DNA of 36,765 bases from an uncultured Clostridia bacterium (GCA_947626235.1 CANQRI010000003.1:1-36765), one strand, 5' to 3'. Shown: positions 23,301 through 32,412, counted from the first letter of the stretch. Translations and numbers: made by a program. Notes: generated by a model not told the origin, from the sequence alone.

Positions 23301-26300
23301 GCTGTTATAGTTGTACTATGCTGACTTGTTCCTTCATCATTATATTCTTCTATTTTTGGATTTCCGTCTGTATTTGCACCTACTATAATATTTCTATTTG
23401 TGTCTTCCACTGCACAAACTGCATTTACATTTTGGCTTGCATCTGCTATTTCTGCACTCCATACGTATTCTCCGTCCTTTGTAAATTTTATAACAAAGCC
23501 TTTTTCATATTTTGTAGTATCTGTTAAATTTGTTTGTACTTCATTTACTTTTAAATTAGAACCACTAAAATATCCTACTACTGCATATCCTTCATCTTGT
23601 GTTTGTACTATGTCTAATGCTTTAACCTCAGATCCAGATGTAATTTTTTTTGCAAATTTTAATGTTCCATCTGTTCCAAATTTTGCTATAAATCCTGCAT
23701 ATTCTGCTAGTGCTCCTGTTAAATCTTCTTTTCCATCTCCATCTAAATCTATTGCATTTGTATAATATCCTGCAATTACAGTTCCTTCATCTTTTGTTTT
23801 TTCTACAGCTTCTACTTTGTTCCAGCCTTCACCTGCTACTTCGTTTGCCCATGCAACTCCTTGTTCTGTTTCTTGTGCTTTACTCTTTCCTATACCAAAG
23901 TAATATGTTCTACTTGTTTCTTCATCTATAAATACATATCCGTCTACGGCTTGTACTTCTATTGCTTTATATAGTCCACTTCTTAATCCATAAGAAATTA
24001 CACCATTTTCATCTGTTGTTACTACTCTTTCTTGCTTACCATTTATTAGTTCTTCTTCTCCTACTGGATTTCCTGTAGTGTCTTCTGCTGGTCCTACTTC
24101 TCCATATGTTTCATCTATTTCTACTAATTTAAATTTTGTATTTGGTATTGGTAGCTCTGTATCTTTTTCCTTTTTAGTTATTTTGAATAATGGTTCATCT
24201 ATCAAACCTATCTGTATAATTGCATTTTGGTCTTCTGGACTTGTTATTGTTATATCTTGCTTTGTTTTTGTTTCTTCTGGTCCTGCTGTTTCGTCTGCTA
24301 CCATTCTTATTAGTCCTTCTCCACCACTTAATATTTCTATATCTAATTTATTTTCGTTTTCTTCTTTTCTTTCTGCTTTGAATTTTAATGGTGTTGGATT
24401 TAAGCTATATCCTTCTGGTGGTGTTATTTCTGTTATTGTGTATTCTCCTGTTACATCTGGCTTTGTTTCTACATATTCATACAAGCCTTCTATTGTCAAT
24501 GTTCCTTCTTCTCCTGTTATGTATGTTTCTCCACCATCTTCTATACCTTCTCCTTCTATTTTATATTGAGCACCTTCTAGAGTTCTATCTTCGCCTTTTG
24601 CATATTTCTTTAATGTTACTGAATATGTTGGTATTTTTTCATCTTCTAGTTCCATTTGTACTGTATCTTGTGCTTCTAGGCCAAATACCTCTTGTCCTAT
24701 TTCTAATTTTGGCGTATTTGTAAATGCTTCTGATTCTGATGAGAATTTAACTGTTCCATCTGCTTTTGTTACTTTGAATGTTATTGGTGTTTTATCTACA
24801 TAGTAACCTTTTGCAGAAATTTCTGTTAGTGTATATTCTACTTCTCTTTGCAAACCTGAAATTGTTAGTTTTCCTTTGCTGTCTGTAGATATTGTTATTC
24901 CTGCATCTCCTAAAGTTCCGCCTTTTAAATTATATTTTGCTCCTTTTACTAAAGTTTCTTCTGAATCTTTTTCCTTTTTAATTAATACTATTTTATATTT
25001 TGGAGTATTTTCTACTTCTACGTTTAATACTCCTCTGTTTGTTTCTTCTGCTTGAGTTATGCTTTTGCTTTTTAACTTATCTTGTCCTGAAATGTCTTGT
25101 ATTTCTAAGTCTCCGCTATCTTCGTTTACCGTTACTTTAAATTTGTATTCCATTGTATTTTTTTCGTATGCGCTTGGTGTACGAATTTCTTTTAATGTGT
25201 ATGTTTTATCTACATATAAGTTTTCTATTGTAAATGTTCCATTTTCATTTGTTGTTCCTATTTTTCCTTCTGTTTGTCCATCTTCTAATACTGCAAATGT
25301 TGCCCCTTGTACTAAAACATTTTCTGTATCTTCTTTAAATTTCTTTAAGCTTAAATCATATTTTCTTTCTATTTTGAATCCTAATTTTGTTGGTTCTGTT
25401 TCTGTTTTAAATTTTCCTCCATCTGTGTCTAAACAGAAGTATACAGCGTGTGTACTATATGAAACATCATTGTATTTTACTGTTTTTGGTAGTTGTATTT
25501 CATAGCTAAACATCCTTTCTTCTTTCATATTTAGTCTATGACTTCCTAAATCTATTAAATATGATCTTACATTTGCTAATCCTATCTCTCCTAAAGGCTT
25601 CCAACCGTTTGCAACATCTTCTATATCTGTTGTTGGATTTATTTCTTCTGAATAATATACTGTTGTTGTTGCTTGTAAGTCTGCAGGAACTGTTATTTCT
25701 TCTACCATAGTTGTGTTAAACATAGAGCCTAAATCTGTGTTGTTGATACTATATTTATTATTTGTAAATGGTATTTTTCCTAATATTTTTATTTCACTTA
25801 TTGTTCCTGAATAGTTATTTGTAATGTTTACATTTACTTTTGCTGTATTTACTTGTTCTTTATCTATTGTTGCTATTTGTGGTGCTATTGCTGTTTCTCC
25901 TGCATTGTTGTATTCTACGGCTTGTTGGTTTGTAAGTAATGAACTTGGTGCTATTAGTTCTATTTGGTCTGTTGCATAGTTTACTTGCTCTGCTACATTT
26001 CCATCTCCGTCTACATCGTATGTATCTGCTTGTTTTGTTTCATAATTATAGCAGTTTTCGTTTATTGCATATAACTCTATGTTTTGTTTTTGTGTTGGTA
26101 TTCTTGGGTCTGCTATTAAATTACAGTTTATTGTTATTGTATATGCTTTTGGTGTTTCATTTTCTGTTTCTATTTTTATGAATTTTACTTTGTCATTGTC
26201 TATTTCTTTTTCTACAACTTCATATGCTAAAATGTTTACAGCTCCATCTGATGGATCAACTCTATTTATTGTTACGTCTAGTATTTGTTTTGGCATTTTT

Positions 26301-28296
26301 ACTAAAAATGTACCATTTGTCCATTGTTCCATATTAAAATATGTAGAATTATTTGTAGATATTGTTATGTTTACGTCTTTTTCTTCTTTTTGTGTTCCAA
26401 ATGTATCTCTGTATATATCTACTGTTGCTACTGTAATTGGCGCTTCGTATAGAGCGTAGTGTTGGGTATTTTCTCTGTTTATATATTCTCCTTCTACGTT
26501 TTCTTTGATGTTTACTTGTAAATATGAATATATACGTTGTAAGTTGTCGAATTGTGGTCTTAAAAATTGCTCTTTTAGCGCATTATCGTTTATTTCTTTT
26601 ATGCTATAGACTGTAAAACTGCTATTCTTATTTGCTTTACTTGTTTGTACTTTTATATGTTTTACTGGTGTTTCGTATCTATATGGATTTGAACTATTGT
26701 ATATATTCCAATCTGATTTTGTAAATGTATGTATAAGTTGTGAACTTTCAGCATCATATACATCTATTTTTCCTTCTTCTCCAAATGTTGTATTTGCTCC
26801 TGTAAAATATATTCCTATATTGTTTGTAAATTCAGACATGCCGTGGAATGTACTTCCAGTATCTTGGAATCTGTCTTCATTTTGTTCATCATCTTGTTCT
26901 TTTAGTTCTATAGATTCCATGTTAAATCTTTCTCCTGTAAATGCAGACCATTTAACTGTGTATAAGTCTTCTGTTTCTTCTGATATTTCATCATATAATT
27001 TTAGAGGTTCTTTCTTTGATATTACATAATTTTTATCATAACTTCTATATTCTCCTACTTTTACATCAAAGTTTTCTACTCTTATTGTTCCTTGTGTTTC
27101 ATATTTTCTCCATAAAAAACTTACTGTTGTTGTAGCTACGTTTGATTTTACTGGATTATCAAATTGTGGATTTTCATTGTTATACCCTTCATAATATGCT
27201 TCTACTGGAACAGATATATTTATTGTATCTCTTCCTAAACTTTCATATACTGAATATGGGTATGTTACGTTAAATCTATATGTATTTGTTCTTGACATTG
27301 GATTTGTTACTATTCCATTATCTCCTTTTTCTGCTGTTCTTGTTACTTCAAATTCTCCTGTTTCTCTTGTGTAGTTTAGTTTTAAATCTGTTCCTGTTAT
27401 TTCTACATTTGTAGGTAATTCACCATTTATTGCTGGCAATTTTCCTTTTAGGCTTGCTGTTTTTAATATTGCTAATTCTTTTGTTTCTTTTGTTGTTATA
27501 TAAAATGAAAGATTTACCTTTCTTCCTGCTTCATCTAATACATCTTCTATATTTTGTGCACTTGAATAATTGTATATGCTACAATTTACGCTTGCATACC
27601 AGTCTATTGTGAAGTCTACTTCTTTTCTTATTGTTTTTGTTTGACCATCGTTTGATTCGTGCTCACCTGTTAATATTATTTTATTTATTTTACTACTGTA
27701 TTTTTTAGTGTCATTTCCAAAATTAGGTGCTTTTATTGTTCCATATATTAATTTTTGAGTTCCATTATTTATTTCCTTTAAATTAATTTGGGTTGTGTTT
27801 TCTGATATATAGTTTTGTGCTATTACATTATCTTCTACTAATGCTGTTTTGAAGTTGATATTTTGACCTTGTATTTCTATTTTTCCATTTTTTAATTTTC
27901 CATTTGATAATACTTTTAGGTTAATGTACAAAGTATCAGTTTGCGTTATTTCTCTACATGTTCCTCTTATACTTTCTGCATAACCATCATTGTTTACATC
28001 TCTTAAGAAGAATGCATCAAATTTTACAAAGTCTGAATCTGTTTTATCTCCATCAGGACCTACCTGCTCATATTCCATTGCTCTTGCTAGCTCTGCGTCA
28101 TATAGGCTATTTATTTGCTGTGAAGTATTTTGGAATAGCATAGTAAATAGCAATACTACTAAAAGTATTATTGCTACTACCCCGTATACCACTACTTACA
28201 AGTATTTTTTTATTTTTCCCGCCAACTGTTATTTCTTTTTGTTTTACTTACTTGTTCCTTTTCTCTTTTTAAATTTTTTCCATTTACTTCTTGCAT
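20354..28296 (-). CDS. Giant multidomain surface adhesin, copy B (two CGG frameshift sites near start; 3' truncated)
   Basis: The real start is almost certainly ATG 28296 (MQEVNGKN), 7 nt after GGGGAGG, matching copy A. That frame stops after 28 codons (TAA 28210-28212). The long frame has only a GTG at 28192 right after an in-frame TAA and no ribosome site. Skipping the C of two in-frame CGG codons (28219-28221, 28182-28184) gives one frame of about 2646 residues and a good membrane helix (KKILVSSGIGVVAIILLVV). Order: Lys-rich tail, membrane helix, a conserved ~900-residue N-terminal region with DVDGDGN and DVNNDGY loops, four SpaA-like repeats (about 23900-25370), propeller-like block (22620-23880), InlB/MucBP units, and a last Cna_B domain. 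It ends YYEREK at the GGGACGG repeat, where copy A continues into DUF11 repeats. Confidence 0.85.
28182..28184 (-). other. In-frame CGG codon at frameshift site, adhesin B (second)
   Basis: After correction of the first site, the frame reads AGT GGT ATA CGG GGT. Skipping the C gives ATA GGG GTA GTA GCA, i.e. SGIGVVAIILLVVLLF, a continuous membrane helix that enters the long adhesin frame. Confidence 0.7.
28219..28221 (-). other. In-frame CGG codon at frameshift site, adhesin B (first)
   Basis: Codon 26 counted from ATG 28296 is CGG: AGT TGG CGG GAA AAA TAA. Skipping the C gives TGG GGG AAA AAT AAA AAA ATA, a Lys-rich run before the membrane helix, as in copy A. Confidence 0.7.
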
Positions 28297-28389
28297 TTTT
28301 GTACCTCCCCAAATTATATATTTAAGAATATATAAATTTTTATTTGTTTTACATTTTTGTTTCTTACAACATTAGAAATGTGTTTTTTC

Positions 28390-28412
28390 CATAAGTATTT
28401 CCGTTATCACGG
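28390..28412. promoter_or_regulatory. Small inverted repeat upstream of adhesin B
   Basis: TCCGTgataACGGA (5-bp arms) lies about 100 nt upstream of ATG 28296. Related TTCCGTAA sequences occur upstream of both FGE-fold genes. It may be a regulator site; low certainty. Confidence 0.3.
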
Positions 28413-28450
28413 ATTTGTTTTGTATATTGCTCGATTTTTATATTTTTGCG

Positions 28451-28471
28451 CGAGTAGGCTTCGCCTACTTG
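28451..28471 (-). other. Hairpin downstream of the putative DGR variable repeat
   Basis: AGTAGGC (28453-28459) and GCCTACT (28463-28469) pair perfectly around a 3-nt loop (GAA on the minus strand). Outer G-T and C-G pairs extend the stem to 9. There is no T-run, so it is unlikely to be a terminator. DGR target genes typically carry a GC-rich hairpin or cruciform with a GA-rich loop shortly after the variable repeat; this one is 84 nt after the stop codon. Confidence 0.55.
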
Positions 28472-28554
28472 TAATTTTTACTCTACTCCTCATTGTCATC
28501 TATAAATTCTATCAACAGAAAATGCTATAGTGTATCGCTATAAGTGGTAAGTAG

Positions 28555-29874
28555 CTACCTTATGAAAAGTGCGGCCCTACACCCATAGAAGCTGCCGCTG
28601 TTGTACGGACCGAAGTCGTTGCGGTAGCTCGCTGGTCCGACGGCGCTACTGTTGCCGTAATAGCCCCCGCGCAACACCCTGTTGACGGTGCCGCAGGCCT
28701 CTATGGTCCAGTCGTATACATTACCGCATAAATCGTATATGTTGTTGGCTTTGGTTTGCTCACTTGATCCTGCTGGTATTCTGGTACTTCTACTTTCTTG
28801 CTTTGTTGCTTCTTCAGAGCCATCCCCATCACTATCATATTTTAATGACACATTATAATAATTTCCCCAATCTTTTGAATCTGTTGCTACATCTGCTATT
28901 TCTATGTCATTATCACTTTCTATTAACCACATTAATGTTCTATCAAACTGACTTCCAAATATCATACTTGTTACTACATTTTCATTTGCCCCTCTTAACT
29001 TTTTACATTTTTCATACATACTATACCATGTTTGACTACTTATATTTGTATCCATTCTTACTACTTTTGCTTCTGCATTTAGTCCCCCTGTTTCATATCT
29101 TCCTATATAAAAGCCCCCATATTTTGCTATGCTTATTATACTTTGCGTAAACTCTTTTTCTAAATCCATTAATAGTTCTTCTGTACTTTCTGCTCTTGCT
29201 CCATATCGTCTTAAATAACTTGGTATATCATAATAAGATACTACATCTGGCTCTCTATACGAAGTAGAACTTATTTTCATTACTCCGTTTGATTCGCTCC
29301 AATTATTAGGTGCTGTTCCTGTTGTATTACTATTTAATTCGTCGAAATCATATAGTTTTCCCCACATTTTTCCATTGCTATCTATTCCATACATTTGGCT
29401 TAATTGGTCTTTATCTACTGGTACCCATACATATTGGTTTCTTGTATTTCTTTCATTCCATATATCATCACCATTTACTGGATTTGTACCTTCATATATT
29501 ACATATCCACCTTTTACAGTGTTTTCTCCCTCTATAGTACTTCCAACATATCCTTTTGGTACTGGAACTTGTACTCCATCTGCATCTGTTTCCATTGTCA
29601 TGTATTCATTGCTTTGTGTTACTCTTTCTATTTCCTTTATATAGTCTCTTCTTTGTTCCATTGCTCGTACTTGTGTTTCTTGCGTATCTTTTGTTGTGTT
29701 TGTGGATAATAATACTATTAATATTGTTACTGCCAGTATCGTCACTATTAAAATAATAGATATTGATTTTATCGTTATTCCTTTTGCACCATTTGGCTTT
29801 CTTTCATTTCTGTTCTTTTTCTCATTCATATTTATTTTTTCCTTTATTTTTAATTTTCTTCTTTCATTTTCCAT
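28555..29874 (-). CDS. Membrane-anchored FGE/C-type-lectin-fold protein, copy B, probable DGR target
   Basis: 439 residues from ATG 29874 (AAGGAG 11 nt upstream), or 424 from the inner ATG (MNEKKNRN) that better matches the paralogue's start. Residues 1-32 are Lys/Arg-rich and 33-57 form a membrane helix (GITIKSISIILIVTILAV). Then come YGGFYIGRYETG, 'SMIFGSQFDRTLMWLIE', 'PAGSSEQTKANNIYDLCGNV', and a classic FGE-fold end: RVLRGGYYG ... ASYRNDFGPYN ... FYGCRAALFIR. The last 54 codons are GC-rich and mostly NNC, unlike the rest of the gene, as expected of a DGR variable repeat. The protein probably displays a diversified ligand-binding surface outside the membrane. Adhesin B follows 258 nt downstream. 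No reverse transcriptase or template repeat is in the window. Confidence 0.82.
   Translation of the reverse strand: MENERRKLKIKEKINMNEKKNRNERKPNGAKGITIKSISIILIVTILAVTILIVLLSTNTTKDTQETQVRAMEQRRDYIKEIERVTQSNEYMTMETDADGVQVPVPKGYVGSTIEGENTVKGGYVIYEGTNPVNGDDIWNERNTRNQYVWVPVDKDQLSQMYGIDSNGKMWGKLYDFDELNSNTTGTAPNNWSESNGVMKISSTSYREPDVVSYYDIPSYLRRYGARAESTEELLMDLEKEFTQSIISIAKYGGFYIGRYETGGLNAEAKVVRMDTNISSQTWYSMYEKCKKLRGANENVVTSMIFGSQFDRTLMWLIESDNDIEIADVATDSKDWGNYYNVSLKYDSDGDGSEEATKQESRSTRIPAGSSEQTKANNIYDLCGNVYDWTIEACGTVNRVLRGGYYGNSSAVGPASYRNDFGPYNSGSFYGCRAALFIR
28558..28719 (-). repeat. Putative DGR variable repeat (VR)
   Basis: 31 of the 54 codons end in C (TAC, GGC, AAC, AGC, GCC, GTC, CGC, GAC, TTC), in a genome whose codons nearly always end in A or T. 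The patch is well over half G+C and begins and ends abruptly with the C-terminal lectin-fold segment. NNC codons are what adenine mutagenesis of AAC codons in a template repeat produces. The homologous segment of copy A (10598-10760) has normal AT-rich codons. Confidence 0.7.
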
Positions 29875-29912
29875 TCTCGATTTTTCTCCTTCATCTGCAT
29901 CTATTTACATTT

Positions 29913-29942
29913 ATTATATATTCATAGACTTTCTTTTGTAAA
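29913..29942 (-). promoter_or_regulatory. Promoter of FGE-fold gene B
   Basis: TTTACA (29942-29937), 18-nt spacer, TATAAT (29918-29913), about 40 nt upstream of ATG 29874. Confidence 0.6.
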
Positions 29943-30079
29943 TAGCTATTTTAACCAGTTTTTGATAATTCAACTTTTTTACTTACGGAAGCTCTTTTTG
30001 CCTGTTTTATTACATTTTTATTACTTTTTTGACATTTTCTTATTTTTTGTTAATAAGATAAAAAAATAGGAATAAAAAA
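29943..30079. other. Divergent intergenic region with shared upstream motif
   Basis: It separates the FGE-fold gene B (minus) from the HD-GYP gene (plus). Reading the minus strand, CAAAAAGAGCTTCCGTAAG (29982-30000) resembles the CAAAAAGGCTTTTCCG...CGTAAG stretch upstream of copy A (12126-12154). No gene seen. Confidence 0.4.
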
Positions 30080-30108
30080 TTGTTTTTATTCTAAATTTAT
30101 GCTATAAA
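30080..30108 (+). promoter_or_regulatory. Promoter of the HD-GYP gene
   Basis: TTGTTT (30080-30085), 17-nt spacer, TATAAA (30103-30108). Confidence 0.6.
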
Positions 30109-30151
30109 TATATTAAAAGTAAAATTATTATTGGAAAGGATACATTTTATT

Positions 30152-31096
30152 ATGTTTAAAGAAACTTTTGATTTTTATAACTCTACTAATTTAAAATCAT
30201 ATAATCTAGATTCAACTATGAAATATCAGCTATCTACTCTTGAAAGGTTAGACCCATTTACTAGAAGGCATAGCGAAAATGTTGCTAATTTAGTTTGTAG
30301 AGTTTGTGAATATTTAAAATGTAATAGGGCTTTTACTATTTATGCTACTATTTGTGGATATCTACATGACATCGGTAAACTATGTATTCCTAAAGAGATT
30401 ATTTCAAAACCTGGCAAGTTGACCCCTGAAGAATATGAAATTATAAAAAAGCATACTACGTTTGGCTATGAAATGTGCATGAAAGATTTACAGTTAAGAC
30501 CTTACGCAGATGGTGCTTTGTATCATCATGAGGCTCTTAATGGTACTGGCTATCCTAATGGTTTAACTAAAAAGGATATTCCTTATGTTGCTCAAATTAT
30601 TCGTGTTGCCGATGAATATGATGCAATAGTTACTAAAAGGCAGTATACTACCCACGTTAACATTTCTGAAACTTTGAGGGATTTAATTAAAGATGCTAGA
30701 CCTGCTAATTATATGAAAACTGTTGCTTTGGATATGTTAAAGGAAAATTATAAGCATGGCAAAATAAATCCTAAAATTTTGAAGGCTTTGTTTAAAGTTG
30801 TTATTGATGATACTTATTATGAAATTAGCGGTGTTATGCAGTATATAGATTATTTAAAGGAACAAGTTAAAAGGCTTGAAACTATTCAAAAATATGATGA
30901 GAAAAGACTTGATTCTAAAACTGAAAAAGATCAAGCATATTATTTGGAGGGAATGAAAATTCTTTTTGAAGATAGAGAAACTGTTGATAATTATAAGCAA
31001 GTTTTGAAAGAATATTTACAAGCTATTGTTGATAGGGAAAATCATAAACAAAAGTTGTATGATGAGATTAAAATTATAAAGAAATTGCGTGTTTAG
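30152..31096 (+). CDS. HD-GYP domain protein, putative cyclic-di-GMP phosphodiesterase
   Basis: 314 residues from ATG 30152, with AAAGGA 11 nt upstream; a TTG at 30131 is a weaker alternative. The HD-GYP core has RRHSENVANL, the metal-binding HDIGK (in 'GYLHDIGKLCIP'), KKHTTFG, YHHEALNGTGYP (the GYP element) and RVADEYDAI. These are the residues of HD-GYP hydrolases that degrade cyclic-di-GMP in the cytoplasm. No sensor or receiver domain precedes the core. The last ~90 residues are a charged helical tail of unknown role. It is divergent from the FGE-fold/adhesin B module and is followed by a hairpin element and the DnaC-like gene. Activity on c-di-GMP is by family only. Confidence 0.85.
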   Translation: MFKETFDFYNSTNLKSYNLDSTMKYQLSTLERLDPFTRRHSENVANLVCRVCEYLKCNRAFTIYATICGYLHDIGKLCIPKEIISKPGKLTPEEYEIIKKHTTFGYEMCMKDLQLRPYADGALYHHEALNGTGYPNGLTKKDIPYVAQIIRVADEYDAIVTKRQYTTHVNISETLRDLIKDARPANYMKTVALDMLKENYKHGKINPKILKALFKVVIDDTYYEISGVMQYIDYLKEQVKRLETIQKYDEKRLDSKTEKDQAYYLEGMKILFEDRETVDNYKQVLKEYLQAIVDRENHKQKLYDEIKIIKKLRV

Positions 31097-31114
31097 TACG
31101 ATTTTAGTTAAACT

Positions 31115-31187
31115 ATTAAACTTTTAGGGACGGGGTTAAATAGTTTAACGGTGTTAAACTATTTAACCCCGTCCCTAAAAGTTTAAT
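31115..31187. repeat. Perfect 35-bp inverted repeat, minimal GGGACGGGG element
   Basis: Arms 31115-31149 and 31153-31187 are exact complements around a 3-nt GGT loop. The arms contain GGGACGGGGTTAAATAG, the same core as the ends of the larger elements at 32225-32412 and 33170-33354, so this looks like a solo-end version. It lies 18 nt after the HD-GYP stop codon. In RNA it would be a very stable hairpin between the two plus-strand genes. Confidence 0.9.
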
Positions 31188-31221
31188 GTTTAATGCTTAT
31201 GTTGTTAGGGGGATTTTTATT

Positions 31222-32229
31222 ATGAGTAGTTCTAGTTTGAAATCTCTATTGCAAGAGTATTCTTTAAAAAGAGAAAAGGCAATAGATGAAGCAAATAATA
31301 GAAAAGAGAGTTTATATAAGGCCAATTCAAAGTTAGAGGAAATTGATGTGGCTTTAAGTAAAGAGGCTATTCGTATTTCTAAATTGCTTCTTGCTTCTAA
31401 TGACCCTTCTTTATTAGATGATTTGAATAAGAAAGTTGATGAGTTAAAAAAGCAAAAAACTGATATTTTAAAGAGTTTAAATGTTTCTGAAGATTATTTT
31501 AAACCTGATTTTTCTTGTACGGTTTGTAATGATACCGGATATACTACGGAAAATGGCATTACACGTATGTGTAATTGCTTAAAGCAAAGATTATTTGATA
31601 TTGAATTTAATAAATCTAATATTTCTAATTTGAAGAATGAGAATTTTGAAAATTTTGATTTACATTATTATTCAGATGAAGCAGATGAGAGTAAGTATAA
31701 AACAAAACTTTCTCCTAGACAGAATATTGAAAAGATTAAAGATATTTGTATGCATTTTATTGATAGTTTTGATGATATTGATGAGAAAAATCTTTTATTT
31801 ACTGGAAATACTGGATTGGGTAAGTCTTTTTTATCTAGTTGTATTGCCAATGAATTGCTTAAGAATGGTAAAACTGTACTTTACCAAACTGCCCCTGTTA
31901 TGCTAGATTCTATTATTGATTTTAGGTTTGGTAAGTCTAATTCTAATAGTTCCGCTCAAAATATTTGTGATAATATTTTGAATGTTGATTTATTAATTAT
32001 TGATGATTTAGGTACTGAAAGTATGAATAGCGTTAAGTTTGCTGAATTGTTTAATATTATTAATTCTAGACTTCTTAATTCTGGCAAGGTTACTAAAACT
32101 ATTATTTCTACTAATTTGAGCTTGCAGAATTTGTTTGCTACTTATGATGAGAGAATTGTTTCTCGTATTGTTGGTAATTATAATATTTGCTATTTCTTTG
32201 GAGATGATATTAGATTTAAGAAACGCTAA
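31222..32229 (+). CDS. DnaC/DnaI-like AAA+ ATPase (helicase loader-like)
   Basis: 335 residues from ATG 31222, preceded by AGGGGGA at about 8 nt; an upstream in-frame ATG at 31186 lies in the preceding inverted repeat and has no ribosome site. The N-terminal ~85 residues are helical. A Cys cluster follows: CTVCNDTGY ... CNCLKQR, a zinc-ribbon as in DnaI-type loaders. Walker A is GNTGLGKS, Walker B is LLIIDDLGTE, and sensor 1 is IISTNLS. Such proteins load the replicative helicase at the origin or on phage/plasmid replicons; the IstB transposition helper family is a related alternative, but no transposase is nearby. The stop codon TAA (32227-32229) lies in the first bases of the repeat element at 32225. 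Confidence 0.82.
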   Translation: MSSSSLKSLLQEYSLKREKAIDEANNRKESLYKANSKLEEIDVALSKEAIRISKLLLASNDPSLLDDLNKKVDELKKQKTDILKSLNVSEDYFKPDFSCTVCNDTGYTTENGITRMCNCLKQRLFDIEFNKSNISNLKNENFENFDLHYYSDEADESKYKTKLSPRQNIEKIKDICMHFIDSFDDIDEKNLLFTGNTGLGKSFLSSCIANELLKNGKTVLYQTAPVMLDSIIDFRFGKSNSNSSAQNICDNILNVDLLIIDDLGTESMNSVKFAELFNIINSRLLNSGKVTKTIISTNLSLQNLFATYDERIVSRIVGNYNICYFFGDDIRFKKR

Positions 32230-32412
32230 ACTAATAGGGACGGGGTTAAATAGTTTAGCACATTGTGTTTTGTATAGTAGCTGAAATTTAAACTTTGTCG
32301 TAAAAAAAATCTGAAATTTAGTTATTTACTAAATTTCAGATTTTTTTATATTAAGAAACGAGCTTTAATTTGTTAGTGCTAAACTATTTAACCCCGTCCC
32401 TATTAGTTTAGC
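32225..32412. mobile_element. MITE-like element, 37-bp perfect terminal inverted repeats, copy 1
   Basis: Arms 32225-32261 and 32376-32412 are exact complements (CTAAACTAATAGGGACGGGG outermost). The 114-bp interior has a nested hairpin (AATCTGAAATTTAGT/ACTAAATTTCAGATT) with T-runs on both sides, i.e. a two-way intrinsic terminator. There is no coding capacity. It is nearly identical to 33170-33354. Its first bases supply the stop codon of the DnaC-like gene. Confidence 0.85.
32309..32348. terminator. Bidirectional terminator inside MITE copy 1
   Basis: AAAAAAATCTGAAATTTAGT pairs with ACTAAATTTCAGATTTTTTT around a short loop; the A/T-runs give a U-tract on either strand. It would end the plus-strand DnaC-like transcript and the minus-strand hicAB transcript. 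Confidence 0.7.

Noticed and set aside
20354..28192. GTG at 28192 as the start of adhesin B
   Set aside because: It directly follows an in-frame TAA, has no ribosome site, and begins inside the membrane helix, whereas ATG 28296 has GGGGAGG and matches the start of copy A.
28451..28471. Hairpin as an intrinsic terminator of FGE-fold gene B
   Set aside because: No U-tract follows on the coding strand and the adhesin B gene lies just downstream.
28297..30130. c-di-GMP riboswitch near the HD-GYP and adhesin genes
   Set aside because: No recognisable GEMM-type conserved core was found in the leaders on either strand.
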